A stretch of DNA of 64,000 nucleotides, taken from NCBI GenBank assembly GCA_017591395.1, contig WEDG01001552.1, positions 62,001-126,000 of the forward strand, given 5' to 3'. This DNA is from Schistocephalus solidus (lineage: Eukaryota > Platyhelminthes > Cestoda > Diphyllobothriidea > Diphyllobothriidae). A model generated the notes under the pieces. That model did no database searches and was not told the origin of the DNA. It saw only the letters and a program-made list of their open reading frames with translations. The translations under genes and the position numbers were made by a program. This document shows, in pieces, positions 35,444 to 47,016 of this stretch; the stretch's first letter is position 1; each line of letters begins with the position of its first letter.

Positions 35444-36338
35444 CTAGGAAAGGCTGAAATCTGGGTGGACAAAAGTTTTGATGTTAAAATTGGACTTCGA
35501 AACCAATTTAAAAATTTCACAAAGTTTTGCATCATCATCGAATGATAAATTAGGCGGGTAGTAAATACATCCGAGAATAGCCTTTTGCCAGGTCGACAGG
35601 ATAATGGATGCGAAGCAGTAATTACCAGAGAATGACGTAACGTCTAGATCAAACGGGAAGTGCTTAAATGAAGCTTTAATATAGAGAAGACAACCACCAC
35701 CACGCTTACTAGTGCGGTCTTGACGGTAGAGATCGTACTGATCTATGACAAGAAAAGAGTCTGAAATTAAGGGATGGGTCCAAGATTCAGTTACACATAA
35801 AACATCAGGCATTAACTCGAAAGCAATGGCTCTCAAGTTGGGCCATCTTATTTATAACAGATCTAGTATTAAGTAAAATGACATCTAGGGTAGTTCGAGT
35901 ATCCAAACTAGGGTTATCGTTATTAATTTTTAAAAAAATTGGAGGTGGGTAATTAAGTTGGAAGTTATTGTAGCTTGGAGGTATAGAGAACATCATTAAC
36001 AAAAGGCTGAGAGGGATATATAAAAGGTGTAGGAATAAAAATTGCCGGTATCGAACCGCCATAGGGGTTACGACCGGGATATGCCTGTTGGTAGTTAAAA
36101 CGGAATGACGGGAAGTTACATGGAATATAGGGGCTGGTGGGAGAGGGCAAGTAGCTTTAAGAATTAAATGCTGGAAATTCGGGTCTTTTATATCGGTTAA
36201 CATGGTAAGGTTATTTGCCTGTTGGAGAAGCTTGCTTATTTTTGGAGATGGCAGTATGCAATTACTGAGACCTGCGCTATCTTGTTTTTGGGTCTGGGTT
36301 AGAGTTACGTCCTTCGGAAATCCTGCCTTAGGTGACAT
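35444..36338 (-). pseudogene. N-terminus and endonuclease of E ORF2
   Basis: ATG at 36338 opens a proline-rich leader of about 140 residues that precedes the endonuclease (ILLNTRSVINKMAQL). After a 1-nt shift near 35836 come MPDVLCVTESWTHP, KRGGGCLLYIK and LGCIYYPP. The GDFN block is replaced by HPDFSLS near 35450, followed by further disruption. A leader this long before the endonuclease is unlike A and C. Confidence 0.8.
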
Positions 36339-36407
36339 AATTGAAGGTATGAGATGACCTGTGGGGTTATGGGACGAGCTAGCTTGTGGAGGATTAAATA
36401 AGTTAAA

Positions 36408-37310
36408 TTAAGATGATTGCGGATTTTGTATTTGAAGAACGTTATTTATGTGATGTGATTCGGGAAATCTCCCGGAGAAGCCTGGAGAATTGCGTTTATG
36501 AGGGGAAGCTGGCAATCTAAGTGCTTTAGACGGGTTAGACGGTATAAATGCTTTAGACGGGGTCGCAGACATTACAGGTGGGCTGAAAGCACCGGAAATA
36601 ACATTATTCGGCCGCGGGGGAGACGAGGTAGAAGGTTGAGTGGAGGGGCTGACCGAACTAGACATCTGAGATGCATTAGCTGGTGCATTGACGTTAGTGG
36701 AAATACGACCAGACTTATGAATATTAGGTTGAGAAATTGACGATAGAAAGGACACATTTCTTCGCTCCATTGGTGTAAGATCTCGACAAAGAAACATTTT
36801 GTCATTTCCAAATAGTGCGACCTCGTTGAGCAATGATTGAGTGCACCTCAACTGTTGAAAACAATTTAACTAGTATAGGAGGATTCTTGCTACGCGAAGA
36901 GAGGCGTTTTGCTTCCACTATTTTGTAGTTGAAACCACCCGAGTACAAAAATTCCATAGCAACGTCAACTGGGCGTCTGTGTATGGGAGCATTTTTAGGA
37001 GAAAATTGTGATAACGTTTCTGTCTGTCAAAGGCCTCGCTGGCGACCAAGTGAACATGCGAATCGAGACGCCTGCAATCCTGAGAGGGAACATTAGATAT
37101 GTTACCATCGAACAGGTTGCCGAGTATAGACAAAATGGATACAAACTTCATCATGAAGTCGTTGCAGTTCTGTTAAGCGGACAGATCTAGCTGCTTAGCT
37201 TTAACTTTGGGTTGTACATTTGAGTCAATGTTGAAACTGCTAGGTGTATTCAAGCATCGTTTTGGTCCCGAGGCATGTAGTTTACGACGAATTGATCTTG
37301 TTGGTTTCAT
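36408..37310 (-). pseudogene. ORF1 protein of E
   Basis: The frame starts at ATG 37310 (MKPTRSIRRKLH), meets a stop near 37186, continues through SHVHLVASEAFDRQKRYHNF, then shifts. FLYSGGFNYKIVEAKRLSSR follows, and after a shift near 36850, FGNDKMFLCRDLTPMERR. It ends in a long proline/serine-rich tail at 36408. The FLCRDLTPMERR block resembles an RNA-recognition-like ORF1 motif (R-x-L/R-T-x-x-x-R-R). Function is inferred from position. Confidence 0.65.
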
Positions 37311-37354
37311 CTTTCGTCGAAAATGTGAGTAAGCTCTACGCAGGATACGCAGGG

Positions 37355-37735
37355 TAAAATAAATTTATGAAATCTCAACCTAAATTCTATGGTAGCGCTT
37401 TATAATTCTACGTTTTCTACGAGGATTTATAGGGATAGCAAGTTGTAGTCGTCTAAAGACTAGCAATTCAAAACTTTATCATCAATTTAGCCAATAAAGA
37501 TAGCAGGAAACAAATTAATCCGTTAAAAGTTGACAACGAGAAATGAGGCTATGTCAGGTGAATAATATGACACTGTATTTCAAACTATTGTTAAAGACAA
37601 AGACCACAGCTAATTTTATACGATTAAGGGCTAGAAATGCAAAACTTTTATCTACAATTAAGCAAATAAGGACAGTATAAACGAAAAAATACGTTCAAAA
37701 TTTTAGATTTCTCTTAGCTTTCGAAAATTGACCTG
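37355..37735. repeat. Degenerate 170-bp tandem duplication beside E
   Basis: 37458-37515 and 37628-37685 share ordered blocks (CTAG, AATTCAAAAC versus AATGCAAAAC, CTTTATC/CTTTTATC, CAATTT/CAATTA, AGCCAATAA/AGCAAATAA), an offset of 170 bp. They sit just upstream of the presumed 5' end of E and could be 5' UTR promoter repeats. Confidence 0.5.
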
Positions 37736-37779
37736 CGCGCCTTGACCTTCTACCGCCTCAGAGGTTTCCAAAATTATAT

Positions 37780-39150
37780 AAAGTAGGTCCTGGAAGAGCA
37801 TTAGGCCATCCAAAACTCGCTCCGTGACTTGTGCACAAGTCACAATCCCTGCACCACACTTCTGTGGAGCATACGGTGGAAATCGTCAGATAACGACAGT
37901 CGAACTGACGTGTGTGTATGTGTGTCCCTCTCCCATCTCTGGTCTTCTTGACTCTGTCTTGATACTGGGTCCAGGTAGGAAAATGGAACAGAGAGTGAGA
38001 TAGATGCAGCGAAAGTCTACTCTCACTATAATTCAGGGCGAGTCACCGTCCCTGAACAGCATATGGTGGACATCGTCGAACACGATGGTCGAACTATCGT
38101 GTCACATTCACACATCGCATGAGCCTATTGGGTCCCCTGCGTCTCCATGAAAACCTTCGGTAGAACCCCACGGGCTAAACCACAAAACAACATCTCTCCT
38201 CATCCACCTCTGCACCTCACATGATCACACGTAAGACTACAGAAACATGCAAGTATGATCCTCGGCTCTCTCTCCATGTGGCTCCTCTGTTGCATGTGTG
38301 ATCTGAGCTTTAGAATATCACAGGGCGATAAATACCGTGAGTTTGAAGGTTTCTTACTGACAATTTCACTCCGACATCGCAGTCAACCCAATGTGTGTTG
38401 TGTGGAGAGGCTGACTGGTGGTCTGAGAGTCAGGGTACGCTGGCTCCTTCTTAACGTGACCTATGGCTATCTCACATATGTGAGATGTGGGCCGTTCAAC
38501 CCCTTATTGTTTTAAATCCTGGTGCTAGTGTTTGGGGGGCCAGGTCGTGTACGTAGTACACGTAGACGGGGTCACCAGTAGCTGCGCCCACTTCCGATTC
38601 AGACTACTGACCGGCTCGGACGGTGGTCTGATTGAGGAGGTGGGGGAGAGAGTGAGGTCAACAGCTCAACGCATCTTGCTCACTATCAACAACCTGATGC
38701 ACTTGAAACTATCACGGTGCGCTAAAATCCGTGGCTTGGAAGGTTGCCAACTGACGGATAACTCGGACCGCGTGGTCAGCCCAATGTATGTTTTGTGTTA
38801 AAGTGACTGACTGGTAGTTTGAGAGTCAGGCTGCAATGGCTCCTTTTTAATGTGGCCTTTAGGGTGCTCCCACTCCAAGGGATCCGAGCCAGGTGTAGTG
38901 GCACGCCCAGGGGTGGCTATGTCCGCGCCAGTCACCTGCGCCCTCTCCCATCTCCGGTCTTCTTGACTCTGTCATGACACGGAACTCAGTCGGGAGAGGG
39001 GGAGAGAGTGCGGTAGATGCAGCGCAAGTCTACTATCACTTTAAACAAAATCAGACGCAAGTCATTGTCCTTGCACCACTCTCCTGTGGAGCATACGATG
39101 GACGTCGTCGAAAGCGACGGTTGAACTGGCGCTGTTTGTTGGTCCTTCGC
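37780..39150. repeat. Cluster of diverged short-repeat units
   Basis: The block GTGGAGCATACGGTGGAAATCGTC near 37862 recurs near 38045 and 39095. The block CTTCTTGACTCTGTC recurs near 37945 and 38957. GACTGGTGGTCTGAGAGTCAGG (38411) recurs as GACTGGTAGTTTGAGAGTCAGG (38806), about 395 bp apart, with further matching blocks before it. The region is relatively GC-rich and has no coding signal. The repeat at 13265-13560 belongs to it. Confidence 0.6.
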
Positions 39151-39154
39151 TAAT

Positions 39155-39940
39155 GCCGCACCTTTTGACATTCATTTTTTATTATTAGTTTTATGTATTC
39201 TGCGTACTAAAACAAACTGTAAAAAATTTGCAACTTGACTGCTTTTTATGCATACTTGCGAAAGTTTAAATGGAATTTGTAAGGGCTTCCGTCATTCACT
39301 CGGAATCTACCGATTGATAATGATTGAGTTCGGCATTCCTAGTTTTTGTCAATGACCACTAAGGTTTCACAAACTAATTTAATTACTGTGGATGTGAATG
39401 GAGTAATATGTTCCTTCAAATGGGTGGACGCTTCGAAAAATGCACTAACACTGGCCACTCAGCTTCAGTTAATGCTGCCACTCTTGATTGGCCAAAGAAT
39501 TTGAATTTGCCTGCGCTTATTTTTTAGAGCCTTCGTAATAGTAATATTTTAAAATTATTAAACTTTTGGAAGGTATTGGGAGGGACTTGACATCCAAAAG
39601 ATGCCGAGAAGATGGTATCCAAAATTCGGAGTTTAAGCGGAACTTTGAAGAATCCGCAATGTCTAAAACTTTATAAAATCGTTTGCAGAAATCTGTGAAA
39701 ATAAGGAAACTGGAGCTCTCGCTGGTCATCCGCACATGCAAAACTTCGCAGTTGGGCGAAAGTCATAGCAGTAATATGGGAGACCCGCCCACAAAACTGG
39801 GAAAGCAAGTTTAACAGCATCTATTAATTGTATTATAATGCAAGGACACAACAAGAGAGCGGAAAGTAAATGGCAGAATATGAAGAAGAAAGCCAAACCT
39901 CCCAGACACTGTGAATCTAGATATTCTTCATATTCAGGCG
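39155..39940. other. No gene recognised
   Basis: This is AT-rich sequence with only short accidental open frames and no repeat I can place. Confidence 0.5.
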
Positions 39941-39949
39941 CGAAAAGTT

Positions 39950-40470
39950 TTAGGTGAGAGAGGATAGGAAAGAGAAATATGCTTTATTTTGAACGCATCA
40001 TTCAACATTTTCAGTAAAAAATGGCTCCATTCACTGAGACCATAATATAAAGTAACAGAATCAAAAGTTTAAAACTGGCACCTAATGGGCAGACAATTAC
40101 AATCTCAGTTTCTGGATTTCTGTCTCTTTACACGCCAGATAGCAAGCAAGAAACAGTAGAACAACACCCTTGCATGCCGATGTACGGCAAAAGATGTTGG
40201 AAGCCTTGGCTCATGGGACGGGAAGACTTCGTGGCAATTAGGTCAGAGTGGAGGGGATGGACAACTTCGTCAAGAATTCGATTAGCAAAACGTTTAATCG
40301 TTGTGAAGTGTCGTTCTATTACTGAATCCACTAAAATAATACAAGAAACACCAGCAGCAGAAGAGAGCATTTGGATAAGGCGTTTTAAAATCAGCAAATC
40401 CTGTTTAGGCAATGCTGCAAAAATAACAGGTGAACAGAATACGACCGGATTTTCTAGTTAGAGCGTGAGC
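39950..40470 (-). pseudogene. Probable C-terminal tail of a non-LTR ORF2 (J)
   Basis: The minus strand from about 40460 reads PVVFCSPVIFAALPKQDLLI, LKRLIQMLSSAAGVS, ERHFTTIKRFANRILDEVVH and PLHSDLI, ending near 40128. The layout C-x-P-V-I, LKR, then a basic helix with FANRILDE and HPLH resembles the post-RT tail of other animal non-LTR retrotransposons. The match is from memory of the pattern only. I see no RT core next to it. Confidence 0.45.
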
Positions 40471-40479
40471 ATACCTTTC

Positions 40480-41190
40480 CGCAAAACCCAAATGAAGGAA
40501 AGAACAGGAAACAACATATTATGGACTGAAAACGTTTAGACTATCAAACAGCGGGCAAAACCAAGAAGGTTTAATATTTGGTGCATTCCCCAAGACTTTC
40601 TGTATAGTAAAAGTTGCAAGTGGGTAAATCGAACAACGAAGTAAACAGCATTTAATTCGGTTCAGACACCACAGAACCTTGGCAATAATGTGAATTGAAG
40701 TCGTTGATGAGCCTTCTTGTTATTACACTGGCCGACCCATTATTCTGAGACCCAGTAAGCATGGCCTCCTCAGAACAAGATCACGACACAAAAAACTCCC
40801 TTATCACAGCAAACATCTTGAGCGGTATATTTGGCAGTGGAGACAACGCCGAGCAGCGATGCATGAAGACGTTCAAACGTCGTTCATTAGTGGATTAAAC
40901 CCCGTTTTTACACTGACTTACTTATAAATCTATTGTTTTACAAGTTTTCTCAAGGACATCTTTCTTGATCCCACCAAAGTTCACTTCGGACAAAGATTCA
41001 TCGGTAGGTTTTGACTGGAAATAAACAAAAACCTTAGAAGTCATAAAGAACAATGCACTTTCCACGTGAACGTGCCAGACGTCTCTGTAGAAGGTGTTAT
41101 TAAAGACAAATACAAGATCCTCAAACCACATATAAGTGAAGAAAGATTAAGTTAGACAAGCTCTTACTGAAACAAGCAAGCAGTTTCTGC
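40480..41190. other. No gene recognised
   Basis: Neither strand shows a motif or repeat. The segment separates LINE tail J from the GC-rich leader of H. Confidence 0.5.
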
Positions 41191-41879
41191 GAGCAGTCCC
41201 TTCAAGTGTATGTATTTGTGGGTGGATGGTGAATGGGGTGTGCTGGTACTAGTTAGGGATAGCACCACACAGATAGCATTTGGTCGCTCCATTTGTCTCG
41301 TACAAGTGGTGAATGCTCCTGTGGCCGCCTCTACCTGGTACCAAACTCTCACCTGTGGCTTCTCGAAGTTGGGTTCTTCCCAGCGGCCACACCCCGGGCA
41401 ACCGTCACGACCGGTGGGCTAAACCAGGTGAGGCTCTCCGGTGTTGTGTGTGCTTCCACACCCGGTATGTCTGACTCCCGAACTTCCCACCTCCCCCCCT
41501 CTCAAAAAGTCCTACGGTGGGGGCGACAGCAACCCCGTAGGCGGCCCAGGCTAACTCGGGTCGTTCTCCCACTAAAACAAAACCGTGACCCATAGTGGAG
41601 TTCGGCAGCCATCTGGGATGTCCGAGCAGCCCTATTTAGGGACCGCACTGCTTGCCTCCTCGTGAAGGAAGGGGGAAGAAAAGGTGTCCTTAAAAAATGC
41701 AGGGTCTTACGTCTTCTGCAGCCGGCCGCGGTTCACGTATCACAAAATACGTGGCCTTTAAACTCAAGCAAACAACAATACCCCCGTCCCCATTCCCCGT
41801 GGCCTACCCTCCAGGCTGCTTGAGTGAGTCCACCCACACGAGCAGCCTGGAATTTTCGTTCCCTTTAAGACAATCCTAG

Positions 41880-42590
41880 GAGCAACTGGTCGGAGCGGAG
41901 GACGGCGCAAGTCGCTCGGGAACTGGCGCACTACAAGGTGGACCTTTGTGCTCTCAGCGAGACCTGATTCTCTGAGCAGGGTTAGCTGAAGGAGGTACTG
42001 GAGTGGCCGGCCAAAAGCAGAGCGACACGACGCTGTTTTTGTCTTTGCCATCTGGAACGAGATCGTGGGACAACTGCCCTGGCTGCTGCAGGGTATCAAC
42101 GATCGCCTGATGAGCCTCCGCCTGCCCTTTTCGGGGAGACATGTTCGCCAACATCATCAACGCCAACGCTCCCCCAATGACGAGCTCTGATGTGGCGAAG
42201 GACAAATTCTATGAGGACCTGCACGCCATGCTGGCGACTGTGCCGAAGGTGGACAAGTTAATTGTCCTTGTTGACTTCAATGCCCGCGTAGGGACGGAAA
42301 ACGCTGCCTGGCAGGGAGTGCTAGGTCCCCATGGTCTCGGTAGATGTAATGATAATGGCCTCCTTCTTCTTCTGAGAACGTGTGCGGAACACTATCTCCT
42401 GCTGACCAACACCTTCTTCCGCCTTCCGACGCGGGAGAATGCCACGTGGAGGCACCCTCGGTCACGGCGCTGGCAACTGCTGGACTATTTTCTCGTCCAG
42501 AGGCGAGATCGACAGGAAGTGCTGGTAACCAAAGGCGATCCGCGATGCCGACGGTTGGATGGATCACTGCCTCGGCATCTCCCAGACTAG
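41880..42590 (+). pseudogene. Endonuclease domain of H
   Basis: AHYKVDLCALSET precedes a stop near 41967. After frame changes comes [20 protein letters not shown], then [21 protein letters not shown] (normally GDFNARVG), [36 protein letters not shown] and a broken C-terminus at 42590. It is a dead AP-endonuclease-like domain. Confidence 0.8.
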
Positions 42591-42654
42591 ACTCTGACTT
42601 CAACCCCGACGAAGGCCCCAAGGTAAGTGACCGCCAGGTAAGTTAAATAATTTT

Positions 42655-43401
42655 TTGTTAAATTTGCGTGCTCACTGTTTTGATTTCAGCAACCTAATAA
42701 CCGAGAAACTGGAGAACCTGCATGCTCCAGTTAATAACGCCACTGGGGAGACACGATGGTGTCAGCTGCGAAATTGCGTCAAGTTCACCGCCCGTGAAGT
42801 CCTCGGATGCGCACGCCGTCAACACCTGGACTGGTTTGACGACAATGACGCCGACTTCAGCAACTTACTCGCAGAGAAGAATGGACTACACAAAGCCTAC
42901 ATGGACCTTCGGACTGACGCCACCAAAGCAGCCTTCTTGAGATTCCGCCGCCTTGTACAGCAACGGCTGCGAGAGATGCAGGACGCCTGGATGATCCGAA
43001 AGGCTGAGGAAATCCAGGGGTATGCGGACCGCAATGAAATGAAAAACTTTTTCAAAGCCATCAAGTTAATCTTTGGCCCCTGCATCAAGGGGACCGCCCC
43101 GCTGCTCAGATCTAACGGCACAACACTGCTGACAGAGAAATCGAAAATTCTGAAGTGCTGGGCCGAGCACTTCAAAAGTGTCCTTAATTGCTCATCAGCC
43201 ATCTCCGATGCTTCTATTGACGGGCTCCCTCAAGTGAACACGAACAATGACCTGGATCTGCCACTTTCCCTACCAGAAACCATCCGGGCCGTGCAGCAGA
43301 TTTCCAGCGGTAAAGCTCTTGGATGCGACGCAATCCCACCGGAAGTCTACAAGCATGGTGGGTCCCGGCTGATGGCAAAACTCGCAACACTCTTCCAGTA
43401 G
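42655..43401 (+). pseudogene. Linker and N-terminal RT of H
   Basis: The 248-codon stretch includes WCQLRNCVKFTAREVLGC, WFDDNDADFSNLLAEKN, FFKAIKLIFGP and the RT block ISSGKALGCDAIPPEVYKHG. It ends at TAG 43399-43401. The next codons continue in frame as MWRQGQVPQDFQEATIVHLY, so this is one point mutation (probably GAG to TAG). Confidence 0.85.
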
Positions 43402-44257
43402 ATGTGGCGCCAAGGACAAGTTCCTCAGGATTTCCAAGAGGCGACCATCGTCCATCTCTACAAGCAGAAGGGTAACCGGCAACTCTGTGATAATCCAAGA
43501 GGCATCTTGTTGCTCAACATCGCCGGGAAGATCTTCACCCGTACCCTTCTCAATCGTCTGAACGGTCACCTTGAGCAGGGCCTGCTCCCGGAAAGCCAAT
43601 GTGGCTACCAACGACATGATATTTGCCGCCCGCCAGCTACAAGAGAAGTGCGACGAGATGCGATCTTACCATTAAACTACATTCATGGATCTAACGAAAG
43701 CCTTTGACACGGTGAATCGTGACGGACTGTGGAAAGTCATGCAGAAATTTTGCTGTCCTGAGCGGTTCACGCACATGATGTGTCAACTTCATGACGGGAT
43801 GATGGCGCGCGTCACTGACAATAGGATGGTATCCGAAGCATTCGCAGTTACAAACGGAGTGATGCCAGGCTGCGTACTGGCCCCACCCTGTTTAGTCTCA
43901 TGTTCTCTGCTATGCTGACGGATACCTACCGTGATGAGCAGTCTGGGATCAGCACTGCCTATAGAACTGACGGACACCTTCTCAACAGTAGGCGTATGCA
44001 GGCTTCAACAAGTGTGTCTACGATAACAGTCCATGAGTTGCTCTTTGCCGGACGACTGCTCCCTTAACACAGTGACGGAGGAGGACATGCGAAGGAGCAT
44101 GGACCTCTTCGCCGCAGGCTGCGCCGATTTTGGATTAACAATCAGTAGAGCCAAAACGGTTTTCATGCACCGACCACCACCCAGCGCGGAATACAATGCT
44201 CCCAAATTAATGTCAACGGCTCTCAACTCACAAATTTGGAAAACTTCGTTTATCTAG
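43402..44257 (+). pseudogene. RT palm of H
   Basis: Blocks are DFQEATIVHLYKQKGNRQLC, IAGKIFTRTLLNRL, a frame change at QCGYQ, then MDLTKAFDTVNRDGLWKVMQ and VTNGVMPGCVLAP. The catalytic box near 44041-44056 is broken by one extra G between GCC and GAC, turning FADD into FAGR. Beyond it DCSLNTVTEEDMRRSMDLFA resumes in the new frame. Confidence 0.85.
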
Positions 44258-44348
44258 GAAGCACGCTGTCACGCAACATGAGAATCGATGACGAGGTTGC
44301 CAAACGGATATTCAAAGCCAGTCAGGCTTTCGGCCGACTGCATGCACC

Positions 44349-44705
44349 ATGTGGAATCGCCATGATATTCACCTGAACACCAAACCGAAGATGAACCACA
44401 CTATCGTCTTGAAGACGCTCCTTTACAGAGCTGAGACCTGGACCGTCTACTCGAACCAAGCCAGGAAGCTGAATCACTTCCATCTCAGCTGCCTCCGCAG
44501 AATACTGAAGCTGAGATGGCAAGACAGGATCCCGGACATGGAAGTCCTGGGGCGGATTGGAATCCTCAGCATCCATGCCATGCTGAGGCAAGTGCAACTG
44601 CGATGGAGCGGCAACCTGGTAAGAATGGACGACGAGCGACTACCCAAACGACTTTTCTCCGGAGATGTTGCTATGGGTGCTCGCCGACACGGAGGTCGAA
44701 AATGA
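44349..44705 (+). pseudogene. RT C-terminal tail of H
   Basis: The 118 codons contain [56 protein letters not shown] and [19 protein letters not shown]. The frame stays nearly open beyond TGA 44703 into a region with AWRRSVKTG and later the zinc-finger part. Confidence 0.85.
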
Positions 44706-44829
44706 CGTTAAAAGGACATTTTGAAGAAATCTCTGAAGCAACTGCAAATCAACCCGGTGACCTGGGATAACCTCACCCAGGATACACCAGCATGGAGAAG
44801 ATCTGTGAAGACAGGTTCAGCAATCTATG

Positions 44830-45260
44830 AGGCTAACTGGATCGTCAATACCAAGGCCAAAAGAGCGGCATGAAAGTCCCCAGCGCCCCGGGCCAACACC
44901 GTCGATGCCCAGGCCCTTCCAAAATGCCTGCGCTGGGAACACACATTCCGCGCGTGAATCAGCCTGGTTGGACATCTTAGGACGCAATGCACCAACAATC
45001 CGAAAATTCCAACTTCTAGGTCAAATTCTGCCAACCCTCCTTCAGACTCTCCAACCCTCACTCCTGGCATCAATTTCATTACTCCCACCATCATGGAGAC
45101 CACATCCTTATACTCGTCACCTGTTACCCCCACCAGCGCCTTAGCCACCGCCACCGCCAAAACCAGCGATGGGGACTCTATCCTAAACTGCCCTCAATGC
45201 GACCGCATATTCACCTCGCGCATCGGCCTGATCGGTCACTTGTGAATCCATCGTATTGAG
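44830..45260 (+). pseudogene. C-terminal extension with C2H2-like finger of H
   Basis: In the frame continuing from the tail I read SAIYEANWIVNTKAKR, stops, a proline/serine/threonine-rich spacer, then LNCPQCDRIFTSRIGLIGHL, a stop, and H-R. C-x2-C with a downstream H-x(n)-H is a C2H2-type finger. An earlier diverged unit (LRWEHTFRA, then HLRTQC) may be a second finger. Fingers at the C-terminus could bind the target or the RNA; that role is inferred. Confidence 0.6.
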
Positions 45261-46442
45261 ACAGGTGAACCAGTACCTGCAGCACCAACACACAGCAAAG
45301 ATCGCCCCCTCCCTTGGACCGTACTGTGAGCGTTTAGAACGATCTTGTATACGGAAATTCGGACTGTGGAGTAAAAAGCAAGGTCCAACCTGAAGACGAA
45401 ACCGACGCCCAGTAGGGCCAGAGGTTAATGGTCCGTACATTTTTTCAAGATCATCTGCAACGTGCAGGGAGGTGTTCAGCTGGCATTGAAACCGCTCCAC
45501 CATCCGGTTAACAGAAGGGTTATAGGCTAGTGTGTGGATGCAACTCAAACCTAAAAAGAGAGGCGAGAGTAGAAAAGACAAGATCCTAATTGGGCACCGT
45601 GGTCAGTCAGCATAGTGGAGGGCACGAAGAAATCCTTGACTACGACTGAAGCCTTGAAATCAGGCACAGAGATAGATTCCGACAAGCAGATGAAGCGTTC
45701 AACCCACATAAGAAGATAAAAACAGCAATGGGACAGAGATAGGTAACTTCAGGGTGCAGGTAAACCTGACTGAGCCTTGGGCCGGTGAAGGTGCCGATTG
45801 GAGTCCTATTGTCCCATTGGACCTTGCTCCGCTGACAACCGAGACATGCCTGTGCACAAGCGCTTAGGTCCTAATGCATCCCAAACCAGACGAGTTGGCC
45901 AGTAAGTAGCTTTTCGGTAGCTCAAAAAGATGCAGGAAGAAGAAGACCATGGAGCGAAGAGATGGTGGTGCAAATGGACGAAAGGAGGCGTTTAAGACAT
46001 CGCAGACAATGGTGTCATCGTCAGTAGTCGAAAGAAGGTCCAGAGTTGGAGCCCGGAAATATTCTCGTTAAAGGGAGAGCCAAGACGGCGTTCGGTGACA
46101 GCTATCAGTGAGGTCAGTCTTTGGGAGTGAGTAAGCGATCAACAATCGAGGCCTAGGCAATGCATTAGCCACCTCATTCCGTGACCCGACGATATGGCGG
46201 GAAGATGATGTAACTAAGAGATTTCACCTACTAGGAGGGTCCCCTGGAAGTTGATATTGTAGAATTTGGATTTGAAAGCGAAGGAAAGGGACTTGTGATC
46301 TGTTAACACAGTGATATAAATGCCTCCAGTTAGCGCCTGGAGTGTTCCACAGCGAAGGGAACAGCAAGAATCTCCGTCCAAATATACTATAATGCGAGTT
46401 AGTGGATGATAAATTCCTGTGGAATAAGCCTATGGGTTGAGC

Positions 46443-46868
46443 CTACCCTGTGCTGCTGATGAACCACGCAGACGGCAACATTGGAGGTGTTGAACATCGG
46501 TGACATAAGAGAGTCGAGAGGGTTGCATCGGCCAGGGAAACCTTTACCCTGTTAAAAGCAGCGAAGGTGTCTGCAGACAGCTCTAACGAACCTTTGGGAC
46601 CTGAGACGAAGTTCTTGAGTGAAAAACTAGTGTCGGCACTGTTTGGGAGTAACCGGCGATGGAATAGTTGACGCTTGGAAGCGGGAGGTGGGTGTTCACA
46701 GATGACCGAGACCCACCTAGGAATAGAGTGGAAGCCGGTGAAAGTGACCAGATTGTTGAAAAACTGGAGTGAGTGGATGCCGAAGACACATTTGAATGGA
46801 TTGAAAACAATGCCAGCTTGTTGAGAGCGATCGAACAGCGCTCGATATGTTTCTGATGTCCTTAGCAA
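46443..46868 (-). pseudogene. gypsy RT thumb/connection segment
   Basis: The 141 codons have LFDRSQQAGIVFNPFKCVFG, a SLQF block, PPPASKRQLFHRRLLPN (the FLGMVNFYRRFLPN region with a deletion), FVSGPKGSLEL and AFNRVKVSLADATL. This is the order of Ty3/gypsy pol between the YxDD box and RNase H. Confidence 0.8.
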
Positions 46869-47016
46869 TAGAACTGGTCACCAATAGGTCGTGAAGGTAA
46901 ACATAGACAAAGCGTGAACCAGGAAGCATGGACCTGTCGAAAGTCCATGAGGTACTGTGGAGTCCAAGTGGCGTGCGCAGGACACAGAGAGACTAAAGGT
47001 GCTGGTGATAACCTTT

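Larger units (their letters stand above)
32357..37350 (-). mobile_element. LINE E, near full-length CR1-like element
   Basis: In minus-strand order the element has a 5' region (with degenerate tandem repeats beyond 37350), ORF1 (ATG at 37310, to 36408), ORF2 from ATG 36338 to 33112, and a long 3' UTR. The UTR ends with a GGGCCC/GGGCC hairpin-like segment and an AT-rich tail near 32357. RT has YADD intact. Lesions include a 1-nt shift near 36850, a shift near 35836, TAA at 34419 and near 34329, and shifts near 33500. Element G (47.7-49.3 kb) belongs to the same family. Confidence 0.8.
41200..45310 (+). mobile_element. RTE-like LINE H with C-terminal zinc finger
   Basis: The plus-strand element comprises a GC-rich leader (41200-41700, probable 5' UTR), endonuclease (41880-42590), RT (42655-44257), tail (44349-44760) and a C-terminal extension ending in a C2H2-like finger (45180-45255). 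The tail blocks [20 protein letters not shown] and LRWQDRIPD plus [13 protein letters not shown] are of the type seen in RTE-like elements. At least six frame breaks or stops are present. It is in the sense orientation of the host gene and much more GC-rich than its surroundings. Confidence 0.8.
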
